Below are positions 1 through 8,677 of a stretch of DNA of 64,000 nt, piece by piece; the stretch's first letter is position 1, and the number at the start of each line of letters is the position of its first letter. The notes under the pieces were generated by a model. It worked only from the letters and a program-made list of their open reading frames with translations. It searched no databases and had not been told where the DNA came from. The translations under genes were made by a program, and so were the position numbers. The stretch is from Coneutiohabitans thermophilus (GTDB lineage: Bacteria > Zhuqueibacterota > Zhuqueibacteria > Zhuqueibacterales > Zhuqueibacteraceae), in assembly GCA_034505235.1 (NCBI GenBank), contig JAPDQY010000006.1, positions 1 through 64,000 of the forward strand, read 5' to 3'.

Positions 1-229
1 TATCGATGGCATCCGCGTAGCTTTGCGGCCGGCGCAAGCCCTTCAACTTGATCACCATTTCAGCGGGCGCCACGCAGGAATCGGCCATCATGTAAAGATG
101 GTACAAGACGGCGCCGCGATAAATCTTGTCGCGCTTCATACGCGCCACACAATCCGCTTGCAGGCTGGTCAGGACGGCGGCATATTCGCGGATACGGGCG
201 ATTTTCCTGGTGATGGCCTCGAGGCTCAT
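1..229 (-). CDS. HEPN-domain (DUF86/HepT-like) protein, 3' end cut by window edge
   Basis: Reading the minus strand from ATG at 229-227 gives an open frame of 76 codons that runs off the left edge. The helical segment with RGAVLYHLYMMADSC and VIKLKGLRRPQSYADAID resembles the first half of DUF86/HepT-like HEPN proteins, which in known pairs are RNases neutralised by a nucleotidyltransferase partner. The RX4-6H catalytic motif of the family would lie past the edge, so activity cannot be judged. Its ATG follows the TAA of the MNT gene with no intervening base, so the two are translationally coupled. The pairing supports a toxin-antitoxin-type module, although many chromosomal MNT/HEPN pairs have no proven toxicity. 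Confidence 0.7.
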   Translation of the reverse strand, partial: MSLEAITRKIARIREYAAVLTSLQADCVARMKRDKIYRGAVLYHLYMMADSCVAPAEMVIKLKGLRRPQSYADAID

Positions 230-616
230 TTACTCTCCCAGGTAGAGTTTGCGCTGGTATTGAAAATCGAACAGACGGTGCTGCGCCCTCACTTCGAACA
301 GCTCGCGCCGATGACGGTCACAATCCAGCAGCAGCACGCCGGAGGTAATGATGTGGTTGAGCAAATAAAGATTTTCCAGGCGATCGAGAAAGGTGACATC
401 GAGATTCTCCCAGCCGGTCTTTTTTATCAACCGTTGTATGATGCCAAGCCGTTCGTCCAGGCTCAGCCGGCGGTCGGGATGGATGGCTACATCGATATCG
501 CTGAGAGCAGAGGTTGCACCGCTCACGGTCGAGCCGAAAAGATAGGCAAACACAATTGCCGGCTCGCCGGCCAGCGCCAGGTGCAACGCCTCGAGGTTGA
601 ACGGGGTTGCCGTCAT
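230..616 (-). CDS. MNT-domain nucleotidyltransferase (MntA-like)
   Basis: A 128-residue protein of the minimal nucleotidyltransferase family. The signature GSTVSGATSALSDIDVAI matches the family pattern GSx10-DxD, where the two aspartates bind Mg-NTP; a third acidic residue is plausible in LDVTFLD. In characterised HepT/MntA systems this protein is the antitoxin and AMPylates the HEPN toxin. An upstream in-frame ATG at 682 exists, but the start at 616 is preferred because an AGGAACGAG stretch precedes it and the family begins just before the LEALHLAL helix. It lies immediately upstream of the HEPN gene with no gap. Family is secure; the antitoxin role is inferred from the pairing. Confidence 0.8.
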   Translation of the reverse strand: MTATPFNLEALHLALAGEPAIVFAYLFGSTVSGATSALSDIDVAIHPDRRLSLDERLGIIQRLIKKTGWENLDVTFLDRLENLYLLNHIITSGVLLLDCDRHRRELFEVRAQHRLFDFQYQRKLYLGE

Positions 617-1281
617 GATTTCACTCGTTCCTGCCATCATTTGTTGGTGGGCGAATATAACATATCCCGCGAGGAGAGTCAATGCTGGCGCTGGCGGAGG
701 GAAAAAAGAAAGGATTTACCGCACGGCGGGGAGGGCCGTCCGTGCCGGAAGTGTGCCCGGGAGTTTGCACCGGTTGAACTCCCACGCCTGATGCTTGACT
801 GGCACAAATTGAGGGGCCGGTGTGGCAAGACCGCGGGCGTGGGGGCTCGAGTGATGGCTGCGCAGACTTCAGCAGAGGCGGGATTGTTGCACCGTGACCA
901 TGATTCTCAGCAGGGGCACGCAACATCTCGTCCCGGCGAATCTTGCAGAGGATTTGGCATCGTACCCGAATTTTTCTGTGGGGTTTGGACGGCGCGCCGT
1001 GGCGTTCACTTGATTGTCGCCGGATGACACGCGGTGGCGGATCCGGCACCTGCTTTCTGCACTAAAGCGGAGCTTCTCCGCGATAACCACAGATGTGATC
1101 GCGATGCCCATCCGCCCATTGCGTGGGGCGTCAAAAATACCGCGGGTAAAAATTTGCCAGCAACTCAGCCGGGACCTGTGAAAATCTGGATTCTAAAAAG
1201 CTGTGCGATCGCCCTCACGATAAATGTAGCACAGACCTCTTGCCTGCCAGACAGGCGGGAAGCCTGCGCTGCGATATATTC
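617..1281. other. Intergenic region with degenerate repeats
   Basis: No convincing gene: the open frames here have no family-like content and no ribosome binding sites. Around 1096-1165 the sequence (GATCGCGATGCCCA, then a C/G-rich hairpin and AAAAATTTGCC) recurs in reverse orientation near 17240-17300. A palindromic repeat occupies 1225-1274. Confidence 0.5.
1225..1274 (+). repeat. Palindromic intergenic repeat, copy A
   Basis: TGTAGCACAGACCTCTTGCC followed by an inverted arm (GGAAGCCTGCGCTGC). Related sequences occur at 8061-8095, 16756-16806, 30144-30194 and 33859-33904, all between genes. Confidence 0.6.
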
Positions 1282-1308
1282 AGAGAAGAACCGCATCGCG
1301 GATGCGGC
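1282..1308 (-). terminator. Rho-independent terminator of the PstS-like gene
   Basis: Read on the minus strand directly after the TGA stop: a perfect 7-bp stem CCGCATC/GATGCGG with a 3-nt loop (1291-1307 on the plus strand) followed by TTCTTCT. Confidence 0.6.
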
Positions 1309-1785
1309 TCACTTCTCCTCTGCCGGTTTCAGGGGCAGGCGCAAAATCTCCTTCACCGTGTTATCCAGCGAGCTGGTGAGAATATAACCGATGGCGTATG
1401 GCCGGCTGGCGATCACTTTTTTGACCGCTTTGTCCGAGGGGCATTGCAGCGGTGCGGAAGCCTGTCCGGAGAGCATGAGCTTGTTCCACTGCTGGCGCAC
1501 CTGGTTGAAGGATCTGCCCATCAGCGTTTCATAGAACTTTTTGCCAACCTCGGTTTCCGCTTGATCGACCACCTGAATCTTGGCGCCATTGGGCCATTTC
1601 AATTTGTTGCCGGAATAAATTTCCTTGATTTCCGCTGGTTTGAGGCTGTTGGAATCCAGCGCGGCGGAGCGGGCCACCACGATGCTGATTTGTGCCTGCC
1701 CCGGTTGCCATGTGCCCAGCAGGACCAAAAGCCCGATCAGAGTCCAGCAATGGTTGGCGGGGACGGCAAGTCGCTGCTTGATCAT
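1309..1785 (-). CDS. Small PstS-like periplasmic substrate-binding protein
   Basis: A 158-residue exported protein. Residues about 13-31 form a signal peptide ending near PGQAQ. The mature part resembles the short PstS-like/PBP-superfamily proteins often annotated as phosphate ABC transporter substrate-binding proteins: an early SLKPAEIKEIYSGNKLKWPN block (the element that drives helix formation in PstS-like folds), a central GRSFNQVRQQWNKL, and a C-terminal IASRPYAIGYI strand. At this length it is one lobe rather than a full two-lobed receptor, and no permease or ATPase genes are next to it. GGAGAACAA precedes the ATG. It lies 71 bp downstream of the porin gene on the same strand and is followed by a terminator, so the two are probably co-transcribed. 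Phosphate as ligand is not demonstrated. Confidence 0.65.
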   Translation of the reverse strand: MIKQRLAVPANHCWTLIGLLVLLGTWQPGQAQISIVVARSAALDSNSLKPAEIKEIYSGNKLKWPNGAKIQVVDQAETEVGKKFYETLMGRSFNQVRQQWNKLMLSGQASAPLQCPSDKAVKKVIASRPYAIGYILTSSLDNTVKEILRLPLKPAEEK

Positions 1786-1856
1786 TTGTTCTCCACGCGG
1801 TAAGAAAGTTGTTGCGACACGCGCGGCGGCATGTCGCAGCCATCAATTATCACGAC

Positions 1857-3215
1857 TCAAAAGCCCTGACCATAGAGCATGGAAACATCGAGTCGAAGCT
1901 CCCAGTAGTTCACCTGCTGGCCTGCGAGCCGGTAGAAGTGAAAACTCTGGTCGAGCTTGATGGCGACTTGCGGAATGGGACGAAAAACCAGGCCGACGGT
2001 GGACTTGTCGAACACGCCGTCATCGGCCACGCCGGCTTCGTTGTCGCCGCCGAATTTCTTTTTGGCAATAACCTCGGGATTGCGGTAGTGGTCCCACTGC
2101 ACATAAGGAGCAAACTCGCCCAGCCTCGTCTCCCGCGAAAGGCCGGCACGCACATACCAAGTGCTGATGCCAAAGTTGGCAAGGGGGTTGACATTTTCCG
2201 CGGTCGCACCCAAAGCCGGGTTTTTCAGGAAGCGCGCCAGTTGATTGGCATTGAGTTTGGCATTGTTGATCACAGTGAGGACGGCCTCGGGATCGCGGCG
2301 GGCGTGATGGGAGGCATGCCAATACTCGCTTTGCAGAGTGAGCGGGCCGCGATGCATCTCCAGGTAGCCACCAATCACGGAAAATTTATCCCCTGCCATC
2401 CACGGCAGGACGCCGCCGTGCGGCGGACCCTCGCCAACGGCCACATCGGGAGTGGTCTCGCCACCCGAGACGTAGCCGGAAACCCCGAGGGTGTAATCTC
2501 CGCCGCCAAATTTGTAGTGCAAGTCATAGCCCAGCGGGATCACCCCCTTGGCGGCGTCGCCCTCGCCATTGTCTGTTGAGATGCTGTAGTTGAGGTTACC
2601 GGCGGCAAGGCCAATGCTGCCGTAGAGCATCAACGCGGTGGTGCGCGAAAGCATGAGATGATCCGCATCGAACAATTCCGGGGGTTCGATGCCATAATAG
2701 GTCGGCACGGCATCGAGAATTTCATTGTACAGGCCGAATTTGCGGTAGACCTTGCCCATGCGGAGGTTGAGGGCCGCACTGGCGGAATACTCCGCCCAAA
2801 AGTTGTGCAAATCTACCAGGCCGCTGCCAACGGCATTGAGGTTAATGAAGGCCTTGAATTTGTCCGTAATCTGGTGCTGTACCAGCAAATCGAAGGAGGG
2901 GTAGAGGAATTCCGCCGGTGCATCTTCCTTGATGATGCCGTTGGCCGTGGCGCTCGGCTCGCCAAAAGTTTTTTCCAAGCGGCTGGCAAAATAGCCGTAG
3001 ATATTCAACGAGTTGAGACTAAGCCCCGGCAAAGTTATCTCGCCGAAACCAAATTCTTCTTCTGTGGTGTCGGGGACAGTGGAGACGTTCCGGGTTGTTG
3101 TGCTGCCGGTTGCCGGAGACGGGTTGCCATTTGCTGCCAACAGGCCGGTATTCACAGCCACCAACCCAAGCCAGAACGCACCGATGAGGAAAGACACCGC
3201 ATAAATGGTCTTCAT
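1857..3215 (-). CDS. Outer-membrane porin-like beta-barrel protein
   Basis: A 452-residue protein with an N-terminal signal peptide (hydrophobic residues 5-28). A low-complexity Ser/Thr linker follows, then alternating amphipathic strands typical of a porin: LNIYGYFASRLEKTF near the start, LNLRMGKVYRKFGLYNE in the middle, and a last strand YWELRLDVSMLYGQGF ending in Phe, the usual terminal residue recognised by BamA. The length and the GYFASRLEKTF-type first strand are reminiscent of OprP/OprO-like or DcaP-like barrels, but the substrate cannot be read from sequence. AAGGAG lies upstream of the ATG. The downstream gene is a PstS-like binding protein, which makes anion or phosphate uptake a reasonable but unproven guess. 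Confidence 0.65.
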   Translation of the reverse strand: MKTIYAVSFLIGAFWLGLVAVNTGLLAANGNPSPATGSTTTRNVSTVPDTTEEEFGFGEITLPGLSLNSLNIYGYFASRLEKTFGEPSATANGIIKEDAPAEFLYPSFDLLVQHQITDKFKAFINLNAVGSGLVDLHNFWAEYSASAALNLRMGKVYRKFGLYNEILDAVPTYYGIEPPELFDADHLMLSRTTALMLYGSIGLAAGNLNYSISTDNGEGDAAKGVIPLGYDLHYKFGGGDYTLGVSGYVSGGETTPDVAVGEGPPHGGVLPWMAGDKFSVIGGYLEMHRGPLTLQSEYWHASHHARRDPEAVLTVINNAKLNANQLARFLKNPALGATAENVNPLANFGISTWYVRAGLSRETRLGEFAPYVQWDHYRNPEVIAKKKFGGDNEAGVADDGVFDKSTVGLVFRPIPQVAIKLDQSFHFYRLAGQQVNYWELRLDVSMLYGQGF

Positions 3216-3419
3216 GAGAGGAAAGCTCCTTCAACGAGGTACAAGTTGTGCTGACTGTGCCACGACTGACGCTGGCACGCAGCGAAATCGTTTTGATTCC
3301 ACACGCCATTTCCGGGCGGCAGGGTTGTTCCGGTTGCCAGGCATTGCCCGGCTGGCACACCCCATCTGTCCCGCGCAACAGTGCTCACGTCCTTTGGGAG
3401 AACGTGTGACTGCATGCGG

Positions 3420-5270
3420 TCACTGCTTGTTCGATTCCGGCCGCATGGCATTCCCCAAAACCGCGCCGGCATCGGCGTCCAGCCTTCCAGCCGGGGGTGC
3501 ATTTTGCTCGACGAGCAGGGCGATGCGGTCACGATGGCGCGTGGCGAGATTCAATTGCAAAACGGTTTTGAAAACTTTCATGGCTTTCTCATCCGTGCGG
3601 CCCATCAGCAGATACAGGTTCGCCAGATTGGTGTAGAACTTGGCGCGTTGTGGATGCCGCGCCAGCAAGTCTTCATAAAGGGCCACGGCCGCGGCATGAT
3701 TGCCGCGTAAAAGCTGCAAGCGGGCCCGGCTTGCCGGCGAAAGCAGGATGACACCAAGAACGATCCCCACAAGCAACAGCACCCCGGCAAAATGGGCGGG
3801 GGTGAGCCCGCCGCCCGGCTCGGCCTGTGCGGCCCGCCGTGGCGTGCTGAGATGGAGATTGGTGCGGGCCTGCGCCAGGTAATCGACCACCTGCTGGTAA
3901 TTGGGCGCCAGCGTTTGCACCTTCTCCAGGCAAAACACTGCTTGTGCCCAATCCTGCCGGTCGAAGGCTGCCATGCCGGCCTGATAAAGCGAATCGACTT
4001 GGGGCGAGGAAACCGCGGCGGTCGGCGCAGGCACAGTCACGCTTTGCCTGGGTTGCAGCGCGGCTTCGATTTCGGCGAGCAAGTGTGACGTGTCGCGATA
4101 ACCGGGATTGATTTGCCGCACTTTTTCCAGTGCCGCCAGCGCCGCACCGAGATCATTGCGGCCGTATGCCGATACGCCCTCGGCATAGTAGCGCGCCGCC
4201 ACCGACTCGCTGCTTTCGCGATCCAGCCCGTTTTGCGCCTCGCTCAGGCGTTTGCGGGCATCACGAAAATTGCGATCCAGCCGCAAAACTTCTTCGAAGG
4301 CGAGAATGGCGCGTGCCCAGTTGCGTGCTTTGAGCGCCGCCATGCCACTGGCATATTCGCGCTCGAGATTTTCGGTGAGCTGCTTTTGCTCCAGTTGCCG
4401 GCGCGCGTTCTCCAGTTGGGCCGCGACATCCTTGTAGCCGGGGGCCTGCTGCTGAATGTTCTCGTAAGCGGCCACCGCCAGTTCCCAGCGGCCATCGGCG
4501 ACATAACGCCGCGCCTGGTCATACAGGGCAGCAACAGTGGTCTGCCGGGCTTCCGTCGTCAGCAGGGAGTCGATTAGCGCAAGCTTCGCCGTCACGTCCC
4601 GATAGCCCGTGTCCTTGGCCCGCAGTTGCTCCAGCAACGTCCGGGCTTCGGCATACCGGCGTGCGGCGAGCGCGCCCTCCGCGGCTTGATAGAGCCGCTG
4701 CATTTCCACTTCCCGCTCAATGGCATCGATCAGGGCCGTGAAGTCGGCCTGGTTCTCGCTGCTCAGACCGCGGCCCTCGCGCAATTCGGTCAGGGCCTCC
4801 TGATGGCGCCCCTGCTGCGCGAGCAACCGCCCCAGTTCCAACGCGATGCGGGCGCGCATGTCCGCGTTGGTGGTCAGGCGCCGGGCCTCGCGCCATGCCG
4901 TCTCGGCCTCCGCGGGCTTCTCCAGCCGGCGATAGGCGCCGGCCAGCTCATACAAAATCTGAAATCTTGTTTCATTCTTGACGCCCTCGCGTTTGATGAT
5001 GGACGCGCGACGCAGATATTCCTCCGCCCGCCCCAAATCACCCCGACGCTTGTAGGTCACACCGAGATTGTACAAGGCCTCGACGAATTCAGGATCGAGC
5101 GTGATCGCCCGTTGATAGGCGGCGATCTTTTTTTGCGGATCCTGTTCCTTGAGGCCCGCCTGAAACCACGCCAGGGCTTCCGTCTGCTGTGATTGCGCGG
5201 ACACCGTTGCCAGCGGCAGCCAGAGCAGCGCGCTGCTCGCCGCAGCAGCGAAGAGGGAAGTGATTTTCAT
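3420..5270 (-). CDS. Exported TPR-repeat protein with C-terminal membrane segment
   Basis: A 616-residue protein. The ATG at 5270 is chosen over one 15 nt upstream because AGAGGTG sits 5 nt before it and the signal peptide then begins MKITSLF. After the signal (cut near VSAQS) come many TPR-like units, for example AIAAYQRAITLDPEFVEALY and later LAALEKVRQINPGYRDTSHL. The repeats are grouped in blocks separated by a Pro/Ala/Val linker (about residues 415-430). A transmembrane helix (FAGVLLLVGIVLGVILLSPA, about residue 510) is followed by a final TPR pair including HPQRAKFYTNLANLYLL. It is probably a scaffold anchored in the inner membrane. It is 205 bp upstream of the porin gene on the same strand; a shared transcript is possible. 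No enzymatic motif is visible. Confidence 0.75.
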   Translation of the reverse strand: MKITSLFAAAASSALLWLPLATVSAQSQQTEALAWFQAGLKEQDPQKKIAAYQRAITLDPEFVEALYNLGVTYKRRGDLGRAEEYLRRASIIKREGVKNETRFQILYELAGAYRRLEKPAEAETAWREARRLTTNADMRARIALELGRLLAQQGRHQEALTELREGRGLSSENQADFTALIDAIEREVEMQRLYQAAEGALAARRYAEARTLLEQLRAKDTGYRDVTAKLALIDSLLTTEARQTTVAALYDQARRYVADGRWELAVAAYENIQQQAPGYKDVAAQLENARRQLEQKQLTENLEREYASGMAALKARNWARAILAFEEVLRLDRNFRDARKRLSEAQNGLDRESSESVAARYYAEGVSAYGRNDLGAALAALEKVRQINPGYRDTSHLLAEIEAALQPRQSVTVPAPTAAVSSPQVDSLYQAGMAAFDRQDWAQAVFCLEKVQTLAPNYQQVVDYLAQARTNLHLSTPRRAAQAEPGGGLTPAHFAGVLLLVGIVLGVILLSPASRARLQLLRGNHAAAVALYEDLLARHPQRAKFYTNLANLYLLMGRTDEKAMKVFKTVLQLNLATRHRDRIALLVEQNAPPAGRLDADAGAVLGNAMRPESNKQ

Positions 5271-6523
5271 GAAGCACCTCTGCAAGTGAATTGTCGCATT
5301 GCTTTTCGAGATGTTCCTCCCCGCTGGCGGCTTGGCTCACCCCCTGTTCCTGCCCGGCGGGTACCTGCCTCTGCATGCACCAAGCGCAGGGGGAAGAAGG
5401 ACAAATGCCCGGTTTGTTGCTCACATCGCTCTTGAAATAAAAGACTGGGATTGACGTGGCGGTATCTTGATGTGTTGGCGTGGCCTCCCGCTCTGCCCTT
5501 CCGGCCAAGCTTGTAAAAGGCCTGGCAGGGTGGTGAAATTTCATAAAAGCGGGCAACAACACGAGCGTGACCCCACGCCTTTGGCCGGATGCCTCCTGCA
5601 ATGACACCAGCAGGCAGGCACAGTCATCATACCAGCGAAGTCATGGTTCAGCCCAATGGTCAAGAGATGGACTGCTGCCACAAATCAGGAATTCCCACGG
5701 CAACCCTGGAGAACCATTGCGTGGGAGCGCAGCTTTCACAAGAGAAAGAGGGATCAGTTACAAGTATCTTCCCCGACAAAGGCCTCCATCACTTGAAGTC
5801 GCTGATCGTAATCAAAGCCATGAAATAACGTTTGCCCGCCCAAGCTTCGCTGGCGGAGCCGCGGTGTCTTCTAAGTGTTTATCGTGAAAACTTGGCAGGT
5901 TTTGAAGCAACAGGCGTGTTGCAGAGACATTCCTCCAAAGTCCGCTGTTGCCGGACGGAGACCCTCGAGCTTTTCAAATGATAAAACTTGTTGGGGTCCC
6001 CTGTGGCATTTTGCGGCTGCTGACCTCCATGATGATTTGTGGCTGTTAGTCAGCGGCTGACGCATGCTTAATACCAGCAAAAGTGAGGGTTGCGGAAGAT
6101 AATGGCTGTGTTTGACAGCCTTGCGTGTACCATGCTGTGGCGGCCTTCAGCTCCAAATCAAGCTGGCGTGGCGCAGGCGTTCTTGACTTTGATGTGATGT
6201 TTGCGCTATTTCCCGACAGTCTGAACCGATTTCCATCCCAAAGCGCTTATTCAGCGTCTGGCTGAAAACGGACCACCCCCGGCTGAGCCGGGGTGACCGC
6301 AAAAGCCAGCGGCATGAAAAATTCGGTGCATTTAAAGCAACGGCCAAACCGTTGCAGGAACCGTCCTTGCAAAGTCAGCAATTTTAGACGGACTGTCAGT
6401 TACAACGTTAAGTTGGCACATCCTTCCCCAGAGGTCATAAGGTGGCAAAAAGAAGAGGTAAAATGCAGGTTGGAACCTTTGGGGCAAATCGGAAGCGAGT
6501 GGTGGACTTTCCGCAAAACTGTC
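5271..6523. other. Intergenic region, no gene recognised
   Basis: About 1.25 kb without a credible coding region; the open frames are short and of atypical composition. Local structure is limited to a GGCTGT/ACAGCC hairpin near 6104-6120 and a GC-rich stem-loop at 6274-6295 (CCCGGC-TGA-GCCGGG flanked by CAC/GTG). The latter lies about 230 nt before the next start codon. Confidence 0.5.
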
Positions 6524-7570
6524 ATGGCTGACAACAAACGCAATGTCCAGGCGGGTTTGCCCGCCAAAATCATTTGGCTGATCGTGGTGGTGATCGTCAT
6601 TATGATACCGGGCAAATGGTGGTTGGACCGCGAAGCGACCGACGCCGCACGCCAGACCAGGCCGGTTCCCGCGCCGCCGGTTGATTGGTCACAGGTTGAC
6701 GCGGCCATCGTGGCGGTGTTGGCGCAGGCACGCACCGCCGCGGAAACCACGGCAACCCAAAAGCTCGAGGCCTGGAGTGACGATTTGATGTGGCGGGTGG
6801 ATCATGATTTTCTCGATTGGTATTTCGGCTATTGGAACCAGCAGAAGCTCGCCCTGAAGGCGCTGGGCTACCGCGTGCTGCATTACATTTTTGCGAATGA
6901 GCCGGAAGCCGCGGCACGCCTCACGGAAGAAGTGCAGCAAGAGTTTGCGCAGCGTGTGTTGCGGCCGCAAATCGCGCAGTTGGAGCTGGAACGCATCACC
7001 ACCGAGGTGTTGCAAGTGTACCTCAGCCGTCTGACCGCCGGGCTGGCCGGCATTCCGGCGGAATACAAAATTCCTGCGCCCGAGTGGGAACGTTACCTCA
7101 ACGACATTGCGGTGCTGACCACGCAGACCGAAGGCAGTCGTGAAATTGCGCTGTCCCTCAAGGCCGCAACCGCCGTCTCGCTGACGGGCGGTGTGCTGCT
7201 GGCGCAAACCTTCCGCCCGACACTGCAAAGCCTCGGTAGCACAGTGTCGGGCAGGCTGGCAGGCAAAGCCGCCGGCGAAGCGGCCGCGGAGGTGGCGGTC
7301 AAAACCGGCGGCAAGGTGGCGGCCAGGAGCGGTGGCAAACTGCTGGGATTGATCGTGGGTTTCGGGATCATCATTTGGGAGGTGTGGGATCATCAGCAAA
7401 CGGAAGCCAGCGAGCGGCCGAAATTACGGCAAACGATTGCGGACTATTTTGCCGAAGTCAACCACAGCCTGCTTTACGACCCGGAAACCGGCATCATGTC
7501 TCTCATTCACGGCATGGAGGCCAACATCGTGGCCTCGCTGCGCACGCAACCACCCGTTCCACAACTCTGA
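6524..7570 (+). CDS. Membrane-anchored protein of unknown function
   Basis: A 348-residue protein that I cannot assign. The start at MADNKRN is preferred because the 77 codons upstream in frame look non-coding. Visible features: one N-terminal transmembrane helix (residues about 13-31, KIIWLIVVVIVIMIPGKWW); a long helical ectodomain rich in Ala, Glu and Gln with WSDDLMWRVDHDFLDWYFGY; an Ala/Gly-rich helix (GKAAGEAAAEVAVKTGGKVA) that may be a second membrane or amphipathic segment; a hydrophobic stretch LLGLIVGFGIIIWEVWDH; and a C-terminal helical tail. The two hydrophobic segments suggest a periplasmic domain held between membrane anchors. It stands alone, more than 1 kb from either neighbour. 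There is no clear ribosome binding site. Confidence 0.6.
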   Translation: MADNKRNVQAGLPAKIIWLIVVVIVIMIPGKWWLDREATDAARQTRPVPAPPVDWSQVDAAIVAVLAQARTAAETTATQKLEAWSDDLMWRVDHDFLDWYFGYWNQQKLALKALGYRVLHYIFANEPEAAARLTEEVQQEFAQRVLRPQIAQLELERITTEVLQVYLSRLTAGLAGIPAEYKIPAPEWERYLNDIAVLTTQTEGSREIALSLKAATAVSLTGGVLLAQTFRPTLQSLGSTVSGRLAGKAAGEAAAEVAVKTGGKVAARSGGKLLGLIVGFGIIIWEVWDHQQTEASERPKLRQTIADYFAEVNHSLLYDPETGIMSLIHGMEANIVASLRTQPPVPQL

Positions 7571-8677
7571 TTCCTTCTCCCACAAAGTACCTGACCCGAC
7601 AAGCGCAAAACGACTGCCGCGCAAAGCCGGAGCAGAACGCCCCGATCTTTTGCATGCGGCGGGGCGTTAAGCGATTGCCGGCATTTCGGCCGGGTGACTG
7701 CCTGCTTGCCGGCGACGCGGATTGCCCGGGGTGGGGTGTGCTGGTGGGGAAGAATGTCGTTCAGAAAATTTTCCAAACTCGGGGTGTTGTGCTTGCCAAG
7801 CCTTCCAATGGTGTCAAAATGCCGAGGCCTTTGATGCAACGGCCGGGCTGCCGCGGAACATTTTTGCCACCCGTTCAGGGTGATTTGTTGAATGGGCGTG
7901 CCAGGCAGAAGCTTGGCGCTCCGCAACTCGAATTCCAGCCCCGGCCAAGAGTAAGATACTTTTGCAGCAGACCCTTCAGGGTCGGTGCCTGAAGGCACGA
8001 CTACGAAAGTTCATTTTCATCACGCGGACTGCCGCGCGCGACATGGCAAATTACCGCAACGATGCCTGCAGGCAGTCAAGAGGTCTGCGCTACGTTTTCA
8101 TCACGATGAATATGCAAGCGCACACGGCAATGACCACAATTTTCAAGACACAGATTTGTGCAGATCACCGCAGACAAAGATCAGCGTGAACCCCGGGGGC
8201 GCCGCGTCCGGAGAATTTGGTGGTGGCTGCGTGCCGCGTTATCATTTACCCACACCGACGAGCATGAAATTCAAAAAGTTCATGCTTTCCAGAGGGACAA
8301 AAATTATCCGCCCGCTGGCGGACAAGATTCCATGCGCCCACCGGAGTATTGGCTGGCCACGCGCGGGGCTGTGAAGCTGCGCAGTCCGGTGGTGAGGGAG
8401 GGAGAGGTGAGGCGGGCGGTGTCACTCCCGCAGGCGTGGGGAAAGTTCTTTGAGGATCGTGGCCGGCTCGGGCGCCGGCGTCCCGTGGCCGTTGTGATGG
8501 GAGAATGTGACAAGGCTTGCGACCTTTCGGTCCTCAGCCGGCCCGGCAAGAGGGAATCCGCCGGCGCGCGCCGGTTTGTCGGGCTGACAATACGCGGAGA
8601 GGCGTTGCGTTTGCGCGCGGCGGCAAATGCGCCGGTCGCTCGCGACCCCTCTCATCGTTTTGGCCGTCCGTGCGGTT
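7571..8677. other. Intergenic region with hairpin and repeat fragments
   Basis: No credible gene in about 1.1 kb. A 9-bp inverted repeat AACGCCCCG/CGGGGCGTT at 7636-7644 and 7660-7668 follows the preceding gene but has no T-run. Near 7965-8025 are short hairpins (GACCCTTCAGGGTC, GTGCCTGAAGGCAC). A palindromic repeat copy lies at 8061-8095. Confidence 0.5.
8061..8095 (-). repeat. Palindromic intergenic repeat, copy B (reverse)
   Basis: Reverse complement reads CGTAGCGCAGACCTCTTGAC then TGCCTGCAGGCATC, matching the left arm of the copy at 1225-1274. Confidence 0.5.
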
